A DNA stretch of 64,000 nt from Chloranthus sessilifolius (Eukaryota > Streptophyta > Magnoliopsida > Chloranthales > Chloranthaceae), in contig CM037588.1 of the NCBI GenBank assembly GCA_021018995.1, forward strand, positions 38,375,000-38,438,999, written 5' to 3'. Position 1 is the first letter of the stretch. Each line of letters starts with the position of its first letter. Shown here piece by piece: positions 1 to 10,736 of this stretch. Under the pieces are notes generated by a model, which saw only the letters and a list, made by a program, of their open reading frames with translations, ran no database searches and was not told the origin of the DNA. A program made the translations under genes and the position numbers.

Positions 1-737
1 GGAGCCTTAAAAAGTGTGAAGAGTTGCTCCAATGGTGGATGACAGGGTGGGGCTTTAAACCACTTAAGGGGTTGCACATAGATAGCAAATGGGTGCAACA
101 TAACTAGTAAAATATACCCTAAAGGTCAAGATGGTCAACAAGTCAAACCCCATTCTCGAAATTCGAGGTAAAAACTTAGGTTCACTGTTCATATGCCTGG
201 CGCAACTATGAGTTGCGCCATGCATATGTATAGTAATACAGTGGTGCCACAGTGCTGGAAGTTGGCTGCCCACGGGGGGACCCACCTTAATGCTCGCGCA
301 ACTATTAGTTGTGCCAAATCCCCAGGGGGTTCAATTGATTTTACCATTCTGCCCCTACACTTCAAAATGCGAGATCTTCTTGTGTACAGCTCCGATTGGG
401 GTGATTCTTAACCTGTTGGAAAGCTGAGGACATTTACTTTTCAATAGTATGAGATTCGATCATAGTATAAGGTCACAGCTAGTCTCAGTACACCACTCTT
501 CATCCATTGCTCAGGAAAGCTAGGTTTAGGTTTGGAATGGGTTCTAAGGGTCAGGATGGGTTTCTAAGGGTTCAGGAAGGTTCCTAAGGGATTTAGAATG
601 ATTTCTAAGGGTTTGGAATGATTCCTAAAGTTTTGAAAAGGTTCCTAAGGGTTTTATACATGCCATCAAAAGCTCGGAGATGCACCTCTCTCGAAATTTG
701 TTTCGATCGAGCCTTGGGCCAATTTTGTGTATCTACA
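1..737 (-). mobile_element. LTR of Tat-like element C, minus strand, cut by window start
   Basis: Read on the minus strand this matches the 5' two thirds of the LTRs of elements A and B. It starts TGTAGATACAC at 737, followed by the shared block about the CCAAGGCCCGATCG sequence, the block with the GGAAAG/CTTTCC motif near 415-425, and the block ending in a GTTTGACTTGTTGACC-like sequence near 130-150. The TATA box and U5 lie outside the window. It differs from A and B in carrying a different palindrome (190-228, 296-314) at the homologous place. Whether it is a solo LTR or part of a longer element cannot be seen. Confidence 0.8.
190..314. repeat. C-type palindromes in LTR-C (two copies)
   Basis: Copy 1 (190-228) has perfect inner arms GGCGCAACT / AGTTGCGCC around ATG, extended by CATATGC / GCATATG outer arms. 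Copy 2 (296-314) is GCGCAACTA, T, TAGTTGTGC with one mismatch. They lie where LTR-A and LTR-B carry their own palindromes, but the sequence is unrelated to either. Confidence 0.85.
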
Positions 738-3144
738 CTCATGCTTTTATCAAGCCTTTCCTTCCTACAAGGAGAAGGCTTTGATGGAGGAAATGAGGCC
801 TGTTGTATAGTTAATGTCCTTGTTGAATGAAATGGGTTGAGGAGGGTAAAATTATGAACTTTTGACTGAGGAGGCACCCACCCATGTGTTCCCTCACCCT
901 TCTTTTGATTGCCCACCTACTACGGAGCTGTAGCTGCTCCCTGAATATCTCATGCAACTGTCAACTATTGAATGGAAGAATTCAGGTTTGATGCAAATGC
1001 AAAGGTATGACCTTTCATTTTTTTTATTATAGTTCCTTCCATTTCAGGTGAGATCTAGATGGGGTAACCAAAATTTCTGTCATTCATGCACCCCCATCCA
1101 AACTGTTGTGTAAATATTTTTTTTGGGTGATCTGATTTTGTATGAATCTTGCTTTTGAATGTGTGCCATTAATGCTGATAATTCCTTACCATCATTTAGA
1201 TTCGTACTCAGATCATGTGTAGGTAGTTGTGTTTATGATTTTTCTGTTTTAGGTGTTTAGTTTAGTTAATGTTTCTATATACTTGCTTTTTTTAGTGTAA
1301 TTTCTGCTGTAGATAGTTGTTGTTTTAGGAATTTGCTTAATTGCTTTGTTTTCTTACTTGTCATTGTCTATATATTACATTTTTCTCCTTCTTTGTATAA
1401 AATTCTGCAATTTTTCAGCTTAGTTTTATGTTGTAATTTACTTAGTTTTGCTGTTATAAACACTGCTGCCCCTATACATGTCTGTTGGAAATAGTGAGGA
1501 CACTATTTACCTTAGGTTTGGGGGTATGGAAGGGTAGACTAGCCAATAGAATAGTTAATTCTAGCGCAGCAGTGTGAGGAAAATTGAGATGAATAAAGTC
1601 AATTCCCACCTAACCAAGTGAAAATGAGGAAATTTAAAAATTTTGCAGACTTTTTAAAACTGAAAATTTTAAAAATTTAGTACCACCATGAAGCTAATAT
1701 CAAGAAATTTTTTTTAATTGATACTTAGTGAACTAGAGAGGGGAGAAAAAGGTAGAAATACACTCCATGGGTTAATTTGAGGACCATACCCAATGAGATT
1801 TGGGTCTATCAAATTTCTTTTGAAGAGTATTTTTGGCATTTTTTCTGCTCTAAGGTTTGATTGACTCAACACTTTTCACTAGAAGCTAGGCACCTCCAAA
1901 TTGAAGTTGATTGACAGCACTCATGACACTAAGGAGATGATCTAAGGCTTTCATTTGGACAGTTTAAGTTTAAAATTTCTATCCATTAAACTGCCCTTGT
2001 GCATACACTCTTTGAGCCTTAAAAATCCATCTTTCTTTAACAAACACTAGAGTACTTGAACCCAAACCTCATGACCTGATTCAACCTTACCCTCACTCTG
2101 AGATTTCAGAAGGTAAAGGAGAAGATGTTAAAGATAGTTGAGAGGAGTTCAACATTTGGTGGAAGGAGAAGAAAAGCAACCTATAAAGAACAGTGTTCAG
2201 TGGTATATTTGTGGCAACTCATCACAAAAAATATATATATATATATATATAATAAATAAAAAGAGAAAAAAAAAGAGAAGTCAAGAGAAGCATTTCATCT
2301 GCAAATTGAAAAGAAGAGAAAAAGTTGGCCACTTTGAATATGAAAAATATTCAGGAAGATGAAGTTGTGATGAAATGACGATAGGTGAAGTCATGAATCA
2401 CCTCCTTATCTTGCTAATTTCTCAAAAATTTTGAATCCATTTTACCCCTCTTATTCTTTATAAACCTCACCCATAAGCCACATTACAACTCGTAGAAAAG
2501 ACCTTATTGATCCAAAGTGAAATGAGCTATCATGTGGAAGTGAGGAATTGTCTAATCTATGGTAAAAATATAAGAGGATGTCAGAACTTAGATGCAATGC
2601 CTATGCTCATGCTTGCAGGCCCATATGGGGGTCTATGACTGATCTTGAGCTTATGAGAATACGAACACCCTTGGATTTTCATTGTTGAGAGATAGCCCCG
2701 ATAAGGATTGGATCTGAAATTTAATCTCATTGGGGTTGTATCCACACCTGATTTTTGAATTGATAGTGAACTTAGTGCTGATTTGTGCACATGGAATTTC
2801 TGATGTTGATTGAATGGTGGTGATGCATACACATGCTGATTTGAGTTTTAATTTGCTGCATTACTGCTGTAATTTCCTTTAATTTTAAAGAATGGGAGTG
2901 GAATGATGCTTTATCCCTTGAAATATGTTGTCATTGACTGCACTATACTTAACTATTTTAATGATGAAGTTTGTGGGTATCTTCACTGAAAACCCTCAGA
3001 AGACTTCACTCCTCCACTAGGGATCACCTAGGGGTTTAAAAGGCTTGATGCATATGCTAAATGCATCCGTGCTCCCTACGAAAGTGACAATTACTATTTT
3101 AATAACTGTTTTAATTTTTCCTTTGCTCGAGGACTAGCAAAGAT
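738..3144 (+). mobile_element. Athila-like 3' internal (non-coding) region
   Basis: No coding domain is recognisable. The stretch 2960-3158 is closely similar to 49710-49908: both have a block beginning near GTAACTTCACT/GTATCTTCACT, then a CTAGGGGTTTAAA-type block, then GGACTAGCAAAG, and end in a T/G-rich tract directly before an LTR. That is the usual 3' end of Athila-type elements. 1490-2500 also resembles 49100-49270. An (AT)n microsatellite lies at 2229-2250. 738-1490 is AT-rich and I recognise nothing in it. Confidence 0.6.
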
Positions 3145-3158
3145 TAGGTTTGGGGGTA
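3145..3158 (+). other. Polypurine tract of Athila-like element
   Basis: The sequence TTAGGTTTGGGGGTA directly precedes an LTR start (TGTTAATC) and corresponds to the T/G-rich tract at 49894-49908. It is the expected plus-strand primer site. Confidence 0.65.
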
Positions 3159-3429
3159 TGTTAATCTCTGAAAAGTACCACTTTTCACCCCTTAACTTGG
3201 CCCTTGATGGACCTTTGAGCTTGCTAATAATGAATTTTAAGTGTGTTTGTGTAAGTAATAGGATAATATAGCTTAATGCTGCAAGCCATCATTTTCAAGC
3301 CAAGAAGAAAGAGTTTTGAGCTAAGTTGTGGAGCTGATGGATTGTTAAAAGATGCACCATGGTGGTTCACACCATTGGGACAACTGTAGCATGCTTTGAG
3401 ACCTTTGGAGGCCTATTGAGAGAAAGAGG

Positions 3430-4080
3430 TTCAGCCAGAGTTAACGGACTGCTGCTGCAGTGGAGTTAATTTCCAATCTGTATTACTACTGCAATCAATC
3501 ATTCAAGTATTTTATGGATGCATCCTACTCTCAACCAGCAACTGCAGCACTAAGCACATGTGTTTTTTCTCAAGAGCAGTTGCATTTAATATATGGGAGT
3601 AGCATGGCTGGGGACCCCAACCTGTTGAGCTGCTGGTCAAGGCTCTAAAGTCAAACATGAAGACCTGTTGCAGTAGTAAAGCCATGTTCAGCTACACATC
3701 TGATGCACTCCACTTCATGAGCTGCTGCTACCATCACTCACACTTGCTACTGCATTGTGGAAGAACAAGGTGCTGATGCAGCAGTGAGACCAACCTCATG
3801 TTGTTGCTGCACTACACTATGTGAGAAGATTCAAGACTGCAGTTTCCACACACAAACCAGCAGCTACTGCTGCTACAACACAATCCAATGGAGCTGCTAT
3901 CATATCTCACACACCAAACCACAGCTGCACTTGCTGATATGGCAATTAAAGCATGTACCTCAAGGCTGCAGCAAAGCCATCAATATGAGTTGCAAACCCA
4001 TCATCCCAAGTTGCAGCCATCAACTGCTGCATCAAGCCTTCAAGCATCTCCATGCTGTAGCACTCTCCTCAGCACCATGT
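3430..4080. repeat. CTG/CAG-rich stretch in LTR L1
   Basis: Repeated TGCTGC, CAGCAG and GCAGC words run through the U3 part of L1. This makes cysteine-, serine- and histidine-rich pseudo-ORFs in several frames, with no domain signal. Confidence 0.6.
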
Positions 4081-4361
4081 TGCTGAAACACATCAGCTGC
4101 AGCCCTGATGATGCAAGCCTCTCAAGTTGTTCAGTCATACTTGTGAGCTCTAAACACATTTTTGAACCTAGCGAGTAGCTTGCAAGAGAGCCTAGAGAGA
4201 AGCTGCATTTGAACCTCAGCACCATGATGCTGAAACACATTAGCTGCAGCCCTGATGATGCAAGCCTCTCAAGTAGTTCAATCATCCTCATGAGCTCTGC
4301 ACACATTTTTTAACCTGGCGAGTAGCTTGCAAGAGAACCTAGTGAGAAGCTGCATTTGAAC
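4068..4361. repeat. 147-bp tandem duplication in LTR L1
   Basis: Two head-to-tail copies (4068-4214, 4215-4361) both start CTCAGCACCATG and contain CAGCCCTGATGATGC and GCGAGTAGCTTGCAAGAG blocks, with few differences. Confidence 0.85.
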
Positions 4362-4760
4362 CTCGCAAACTGGAACCTGTCAAGCAACCTCGAGGGCTTA
4401 CACTTAGAACTTAGCGAGATGTTCACCATCCTCGCAGCCTTAAAGCTGCACACATAGATTCTTGTGAGGTTCAAACATTCCATACATTATCTGCTCGTGT
4501 AGTTCTCGCATAGACATAGATTCAGAAAACTAGCTCGCGCAGTTCTCGCGCACTTCAAAGACTTTGCAATTCATCTGTGCGAGCTGCATTTCAGCCTAGC
4601 GAGATCCTCATGAGACTTAAAGACTGCATGCAATTAAGCTTAACGAGTAGCTTAAAAGTTGCACACATTTCATCCTCGTGAGCTAGAAAAGGCCACATTA
4701 AACCTCATGAGATCTTAGTGAGATGCAACTTCTAAAGAATCATCCTCGCGAGGCACAGTT
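4295..4760. repeat. Cluster of CTCGCGAG-like words in LTR L1
   Basis: Many copies of the word CCT(C/A)GCGAG or its halves occur, including perfect palindromes CCTCGAGG (4388-4395) and CCTCGCGAGG (4744-4753). They end about 190 bp upstream of the TATA box. The same word family recurs on the minus strand in LTR L3. Confidence 0.6.
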
Positions 4761-4946
4761 CCAACAGTTGTATTCAAACTTCCAAGGACTTTTTAGGTAT
4801 TTCACACCTTAGGGCACACATCCCAATATGCTTAGCTATCCCACACATCCCAATGCAACTACTTGGCCACAAATGAGCTGCGACAACAGCTCCAAACATT
4901 CTTATTTCTGATTGGTTGCAAGCATGAAATGAAGTTATGGATTATC

Positions 4947-4957
4947 TATATATAATA
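4947..4957 (+). promoter_or_regulatory. TATA box of LTR L1
   Basis: TATATATAATA, about 1.8 kb after the LTR start and about 190 bp after the last CTCGCGAG-type palindrome. Confidence 0.5.
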
Positions 4958-5294
4958 ATTTTCTGTTGTGTAAAAATATCCAGAGTAGCTAGATCAAAAA
5001 GTCTAGTTTAGAATTAGGGTTAGGGTTTAGTTTCCCTTATCCATTTTTTTTTTCTTCTTTCCTTAGCATAGTAGAAATGCAGGGTTAAGTTCTTTATAGC
5101 AGCTATAGGTTTTGTTTCAATTTTGTAATCGGTTTTGTATAAGCATTGAGAGTAGTTTTGGGGATTTGCACAGACTGCTGCCAAGAGGGAAACCATTGAA
5201 AGTTCCTTTGATTCAATCAATGCTAGTTTTAAAGCTGCATTAACTCTATGTTTTGCCTGTGATTTTCACATTTATTTACATAGACTAACTACTC

Positions 5295-5905
5295 TCATGG
5301 TTGCTTGAGCTTGTAGCCCTGCAACCATGGTGTCAGCAATAGTTTTCATGTTCTATATCCTTCATCTGTGGTTAGGATAACCTCTGGGATAGCCTGTGGC
5401 CATTCAAGTGGACAGGGTATAGCCCTACGACTAGTCAAGATCACAGGGCTGAGATGGATTCTTTTTCTCTGCACTTGAGCTTGTAGCCAAGTGAGAGATT
5501 GTTGTAGAGCCAAACTCTCTGCTATTTTGCATCATTTTCATCAGTGTTTAGATCTGAGATTTTTGCACAGATTACAGACTTGAGAGCTTAGTCATTGCAA
5601 GCCTTTTCGTAGCAATGACCAGCTAATTCTAAGTCTCCAATCAGCCTGAGATTTCTTATGGTTTCCACCTTATTTCCAAGGATTGTTTGTTCCTATGGTT
5701 GTCTGAGCTTGTAGCCTTACAAGCACAATGTCTACAATAGTTTTCATGTTCTAACTTTAGCACCTGTGATTGGATCACCTCCCTAGGATAGTCTGTGACC
5801 ATTTAAGTGGACAAATTATAGCCTTAAGAGCAGTCCAAATTATAGGGTTGAGTCAAATTCTTCTACCTTACGCTTGTGCTTGTAGTCAAGTGAAGGAATG
5901 TTGCA
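5295..5905. repeat. About 400-bp direct duplication in LTR L1 (R/U5)
   Basis: 5295-5520 and 5700-5905 share ordered blocks: GAGCTTGTAGCC, AATAGTTTTCATGTTCTA, GTGGCCATTCAAGTGGACA (second copy GTGACCATTTAAGTGGACA) and CTTGTAGCCAAGTGA. The same unit occurs on the minus strand in L4 near 58250-58330, which supports a common LTR family. Confidence 0.75.
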
Positions 5906-6440
5906 GATTCATTTCAAACACTGAGTTGCAATGCTGATTTATCTATAGCTATCTAGTTCTCCCTATTTATCCTTTATTTTCTCACACCATCGTTATCCTT
6001 CTTCTACCCCTTTCTTTAGCTGTAGTTTTATTCTTGTTTTTAGTTTTAGGTTAGCTTGTGACACCTAAATACTTTCTCTTTACCTTACTTTCTAGTGTAG
6101 GTTTAGAGTTGCCAGATCTGTAACCAGATCTAGAGTTTACTATACAACCCTTGAAGTTTCAGATCATCACTCTCCGTGGGACAAACTATTACTTCCAAAA
6201 CCTGCAACAACAGCCCTTGATTCTTGCAAGACTATGCGTGTTTTTAAATTACTATTTTTATCCATTTTACTCCACCTTTTGATTTATTTATTTTTGCCAC
6301 CATATTTTTATCACACAATTTCTTATAAAATAATCAACAACTCTAAGAATGTACCAACATGTGACTTTAAATCTCGCGCGTGTGACATGAGGTTGCTCCT
6401 GCGAGATATGCTTCAGAATAGGCATGAAATCAAGTGGAAA

Positions 6441-6623
6441 AAGTCACTCGCATGATTGGGAGTGTGCCAGGAGAAGTCGCTTGCGCGACTTGGAACTTGC
6501 ATGCGTGATTTGGAACTTGTGCGTGACTATCTCAGACTATTTTGGATAAGAAATAGGTGGAAGAGTTGCTCGAGCGAGGCCGCACGACTGGGGTGTGTCA
6601 GGGGAAGTCGCTCGTGCGCGACT
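6441..6623. repeat. AGTCGC...GCGACT palindrome cluster in LTR K0
   Basis: Three copies: 6441-6457 (AAGTCACTCGCATGATT, degenerate), 6474-6491 (AAGTCGC, TTGC, GCGACTT; perfect arms) and 6606-6623 (AGTCGC, TCGTGC, GCGACT; perfect arms). Partial copies lie between them. Confidence 0.7.
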
Positions 6624-7806
6624 GAGCTAGTTTTGGCTATTTTAGATATTTATGAAAAATTTCTCAGAAACTTCAATGTGTTTGTTTCTCTAGGCATTGA
6701 TTTGTGCCCTTTGGATGCATTGTAATGTAGGTTGTAAATTTGATGTGTGCATAAGGTTCTTCACCTCGTTTTGCATAATTTGCGTGGTTTCGTGAGCCAT
6801 GAGGTAGGGGAAATTTAATAATATTATATTTGATGAAATTTGTATAGATAGTGTGATGTGATAAGACAATTGTGATAATTTTGATATGAATTTAAATCTT
6901 TGAATTATGAATCTTTTAAAATGAGATTTGTACATGAATTCTACAATTCATGATTCAAAATGTGAACATGATATGCATATGTGTGTGTGACACTTCGAAT
7001 ATGAACTTCGTATTTGAGTCTTGAATTCTAAGTTTCGAAACTAGCTATAAAATAAGCACATTACGCGATGTTAAACTATATGTTAGAATTTGCACAATAA
7101 TTTAAAGTTCACGTGGTATAAATCCCCATCGTGTACCGGTACGACAGGATATCTATACATTTACACCGGCCAACGGTAAACTTTAGTCTCAGAAGTGCCC
7201 TCATAGCGTTGGGTCTTGCGCACTCTGAAAATGGTTCATTGAATGATGATGGTTCAGAGTTTCCTATCTATATATGTGTGGCTCTCAATTCTATATTTTG
7301 CTTAAGAGACTATTTAAGTTATTGTTTTAAGTCATGATGAAATATAAAAAGGAATTTAAAATCCAAAAACAAGTAAGAAATGAGAAACTAAGAAATCAAT
7401 TCCGAACATGTATTTGAATTATGTTTTGTTTCTATTAAAATATCTTGAAAATTCGGTTTATGTGCAATTTGTTTCCAAAATCAGTCATAAAATCTATGCT
7501 TTGAAATATGATATGAATGTTGTTAATTTTCCCCCTATTGAGCTTAGACTGTTAGCTCACCTCTTGACTATACGTCACAGGCACAGGTGTAGATAGGACA
7601 ACTAAGGATTCAGGACCTGAGGAAGACCTTGATTACATTCCTGAAGAAGATTCAGATCTTCCACCAGACGAGTACTTCCCTTAGGGGACGTCTGGTTGTT
7701 TTGAAATCTTGTGACTAGGGCTTGGTACGTCCCACCATTTATTTTTGTTATAGAACTTTGGATATATGAAATATAGTACGTATATTTTTATGTGAACTAC
7801 TGTTTA

Positions 7807-7826
7807 GGTGATGGTCGGCCATCACC
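7807..7826. repeat. Conserved LTR hairpin in K0
   Basis: GGTGATGG, TCGG, CCATCACC form a perfect 8-bp stem. The homologous site in K1 (about 60369-60388) keeps the layout with substitutions, so it is an ancestral part of this LTR family. Confidence 0.65.
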
Positions 7827-8052
7827 AATGGTTCATTTTGGTTCTATCAAGCTTATGAGTTGCATAAGGATAGAACCATTATTTTATCTTGATTCATGTG
7901 TATATACAAATTGAGGTTTCTACCGCTATATGTATGTCTATTTTGAATTTTGCTGTGTGTCTGTGGATGTGCCAAGTATTCCGTTCAGAGATCGTCGTTA
8001 TCGACGGTCCGACGATTCGGATTTCGGAGTTAGAAAATTCAGGTTGTCACAC

Positions 8053-8285
8053 ATTAAGATGATTTAGGGCCATCTTTTGTTTAAATTGAGCCAAAAGCAA
8101 AAATCCTAGAATGTATTTATCCCTTGAACCCATTTTAGAAGCCTAAATCGAATTTCTTTGTACCAAGATTTTATAAACCTTTAACCATATGTACTATCCA
8201 AAACTTTCAACCTTTAACCCTTATATTTCTAAGAGTTTAAAATGCAAGAAGGAAAGAAGAGGGAGTGAAAGGAATATGAGAAAAC
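8053..8285 (+). mobile_element. Left flank of element A, probably Athila-like 3' region
   Basis: AT-rich non-coding sequence between LTR K0 and LTR-A1. Its texture resembles the Athila 3' internal region around 1950-2100, and it may be continuous with 48861-49908 on the other side of element A. I found no clean 5-bp target duplication for A. Confidence 0.4.
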
Positions 8286-8621
8286 TATAGACACCCAAAT
8301 TTGGCCTAAGTCCCGATTAAAGCATACATCGAGAAAGGGGCACCCCCGAGCTTCGGATAGCACTTCCCGAACCCTTAAGAAACTAATCCCCAACCCTTAG
8401 GAATCAACCATAAAAACCCCTCCTGAACCTGTTTCAAACCCTCCTAAGAAATGGTTGAAGAGTGGTGTGCCAAACTTACTCGGTCCTCTGCTAGGACTAA
8501 ATCATGCACCATTGGAAAGAAGAGGTTCCCAACTTTCCAACAACCTAAGAATCACCCCGATCCGAGTCATACACCGAAAGTTATGGTGATCTAAAGTTTC
8601 GGGTTAAGGTGAGGGCATTTT

Positions 8622-8822
8622 GCCTAGTGTGTATAATATACACGCTAGGCCATTTATGAAGAAATTTATCCTAGCGTGTATAACATACACGCTAGGCCAT
8701 TTTCTAGAGGAATTTGGCCTTGCGTGTATAATACACATGTTGAGCCAAATGGGCCCACAACGGGCTCTGAACTTCTCACAGGCACTGTACATATGCCTAG
8801 CATGTATAATATACAGTTAGAC
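8622..8822. repeat. A-type palindrome cluster in LTR-A1 (four copies)
   Basis: Copies: 8622-8650 (arms GCCTAGYGTGTATA, central A, one mismatch), 8670-8696 (one mismatch), 8717-8745 (degenerate, core GTGTAT A ATACAC) and 8795-8822 (right arm decayed). The first two are separated by a spacer like CATTTATGAAGAAATTT, which recurs in the array upstream of antisense gene 1. The cluster ends about 260 bp before the TATA box. Confidence 0.92.
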
Positions 8823-9084
8823 TTAGCTATAGTAACTGTGAGATTTTGCCCGAATTTCACTTTGGGGGTTTGACTTGTTGACCATCCCCATACTTAGGGT
8901 GGGTTTTTTTAGGACTATTGCACCCCATTTACCCTATTTACAACCCACTAGTCATTTGAAACTCCAGCATTGAACCCATCCTCACACCTATCCATGACCT
9001 TGAAAAATACAAAATCCTTAGATTTAGGATTACCTAATTACTAATCCTATTGGCTCTTAAGTACCCCCTAATCTACTCATTTTT

Positions 9085-9092
9085 TATAAATA
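9085..9092 (+). promoter_or_regulatory. TATA box of LTR-A1
   Basis: TATAAATA, in the same context as in LTR-A2 (48169-48176) and the B LTRs (12035-12042, 30311-30318): a pyrimidine stretch before it and AGAGAGG or AGATAGG after it. Confidence 0.75.
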
Positions 9093-9789
9093 GATAGGTA
9101 CCCCCCTTACTAAAGGTTAGAAAATTTTCCAAGAGAGAGAAAGAGATTAAGGGATTCCCTTCTCCCCTTTAGGGCACCAAAATGCATATAAGTTCCAAAA
9201 CTTTAGTTCATCTTTTACATTCCATTACCTTCACAAACCTTTGAGATTTAGTTAGAACCATCCACTAGCCTTCTTCCTCTACCTCTTAGCTACCAAGCCT
9301 TAAAGGTTAGAACCCATCTTCGAACCCCTCAAGCCATCGGAAGCTCCTCAAGTACACCTACACAAAGGTCCACAGTCATGCTACAATGGCCTGAGAGCTC
9401 CGGCTCTCCCCTCTACTCCTCTACCTTCTTTTGTTTTCCTTTATCCAAGGATTCACGCCGTTATGCAGCCATTTTATTGGTATTTTCGGAGAACTTGATA
9501 GAGGAAGTGCTATTTTATTTTATGTTTTATTTTTACTTTTAGCCATAAGTAGAGACCGCTTCCAAGCGGGTTGATCGGGTGCCTAACACGTTCCTGATCG
9601 ATCACCGAAGCCCCTACCCAAGAGCCTTTGGCATTAGACCTATGAATCAGAGTCATATTTTTTGCACTTAAGTTCTTTTAATATTGATTTAGGCTTCCCG
9701 GGATACCAAAAGCTCCAGGTGGCGATTCTAAATTTATAAAAAAGAGTGCATCATCATGACAAACTCGCGAGAGCCCACAATCGCATAGA

Positions 9790-9807
9790 TGGCGACTCTG
9801 CTGGGGA
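9790..9807 (+). other. Primer-binding site of element A
   Basis: TGGCGACTCTGCTGGGGA, four bases after the LTR end. Ogre-type elements are known to use a tRNA-Arg primer. That this exact 18-mer matches a tRNA-Arg 3' end is from memory and unchecked. Confidence 0.8.
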
Positions 9808-9960
9808 ATAGGCAGTAGAGCTTCCCCTTGAAGTTTGGCCTTTTTGTCATTTTTATTTCATTTTCATTAACATTTATTTGTGGGTTTTTTTGCCTTTTTT
9901 CATACTCACCCCTACGATTCCGTCTATTTTTACTTATCCTTACTGTTCCGTCATTTACAC

Positions 9961-10095
9961 GCCTTAGCCGATTGGCGGGCCTATTTGAGCATTGTCTTTA
10001 CTTTCATTTATTTTTCGTCATCTACATGCCTTAGCCAATTGGCAAGCTTACTTGAGCATTTACATGCCTTAGCCATTTGGAGGGCCTACTTGAGC
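9961..10095. repeat. Three 30-bp repeats in the leader of A
   Basis: 9961-9990, 10028-10057 and 10066-10095 each read GCCTTAGCC...TTGAGC. The second contains a perfect GCCAATTGGC palindrome. Confidence 0.8.
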
Positions 10096-10613
10096 TCTTA
10101 CCTTTATTGCAATCATATACCATCAATGGACGCCAGCCTGTAGAGGCGGCACGGGATAATCACAGCCCATTTTTGAACCTAAGCAAACTCCCCTTTTAAA
10201 ACTGAATTTAAAATTGAACCTTAAAAGTGAACTAAGGGACTTAATTCAGTTTACGCTATGGTAGATTTTAAAAGGGTGAGAATTTAGGCAGCGATACAGA
10301 TGTCCCAGTTCTTAGTACGGCGGCAGCCCCTAGTGGTGATTATTTGGAAAAGTACCACCCCATCCAGTATCTGAGAAGGTGCTCGCGCTAGAGGTATATA
10401 GGGTGGGTGACCGATCCAGTTATGAAGCTTAAAACCCTTGGGGGAGAGCGTTAGTTGTCCCGAATAAACCTTGTATCCCTAGGTTCGGAGAGGAGGGACC
10501 CACTACAACAAAGAAAATTAGTCCCCGGAAGCACCGCTTCCCAAAATCCAAAAAATCAGACCAAATTCAGGCCTGCTGTTTGCCATCAAAATATATTATA
10601 TAAACTATTTTTA

Positions 10614-10736
10614 CCTAGCATGTATAATATACACACTAAGCCAAAAAACTTCAGAATTACCCTAGCGTGTATAATATACACGCTAAGCCAAAAATTCTCA
10701 GATTTTTCCTAGCGTGTATATAATACATACGCTAGG
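10614..10736. repeat. A-type palindrome cluster in the leader (three copies)
   Basis: 10614-10640 (CCTAGCATGTATA, A, right arm ending CACACTAAG), 10661-10687 (one mismatch) and 10708-10736 (two bases longer in the centre). The spacer ending CAGATTTTT before the third copy also precedes a copy at 42912, upstream of antisense gene 1. Element B would carry the equivalent region, but it is deleted there. Confidence 0.9.

Larger units (their letters stand above)
3159..6212 (+). mobile_element. Athila-type 3' LTR (L1)
   Basis: It begins TGTTAATCTCTGAAAAG, followed by CCACTTTTCACCCCTTAA and the GGCCCTTGATGG block, shared with LTRs at 53373-54950 (minus), 57727-59781 (minus) and 63799 onward. It ends near ACAACA at 6212; the right border is approximate. 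At about 3.05 kb it is long for an LTR, partly through internal duplications (4068-4361 and 5295-5905). A TATA box lies at 4947-4957. U5 has a CTCTCCGTGGGA block near 6170, as in other Athila-type LTRs here. The spurious reading frames at 3757-4306 come from CTG/CAG-rich DNA. Confidence 0.75.
6213..8052 (+). mobile_element. Truncated chromovirus-type LTR (K0)
   Basis: The right part matches the right part of LTR K1. Both have an acidic-looking GAAGA..GATCCAGA tract, then TTCTTCCCTTA, a GGTCGGC hairpin, and an end in GTTGTCAC. The typical 5' terminus (TGTAACACCC) is missing, so the left end is cut where LTR L1 stops. A palindrome cluster lies at 6441-6623. The border at 8052 is approximate. 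Confidence 0.55.
8286..9785 (+). mobile_element. 5' LTR of element A (LTR-A1)
   Basis: It starts TATAGACACCC, where the consensus start TGTAGACACCC has lost its G by a G-to-A change, and ends TCGCA four bases before the PBS. It is about 1.5 kb. It shares the CCCGATxxA block, the GGAAAGAAGAGGTTCC block, palindromes, TATA and U5 with LTR-A2. It has one more palindrome/spacer unit than LTR-A2 (8670-8696). U5 contains a CCGCTT, CC, AAGCGG hairpin at 9556-9569. Confidence 0.88.

Noticed and set aside
3757..4306. Cys/Ser/His-rich ORFs on both strands, possibly small secreted peptides
   Set aside because: They lie in CTG/CAG-rich U3 DNA of LTR L1, overlap in several frames, and partly duplicate with the 147-bp repeat.
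8600..8900. Palindrome arrays as a CRISPR-like locus
   Set aside because: Units are palindromic, spacers are shared and short, copies are few, no cas genes exist, and the context is a plant LTR.
9828..10143. Hydrophobic ORFs in the leader of element A
   Set aside because: They span a 30-bp repeat and have no counterpart to compare; composition alone explains them.
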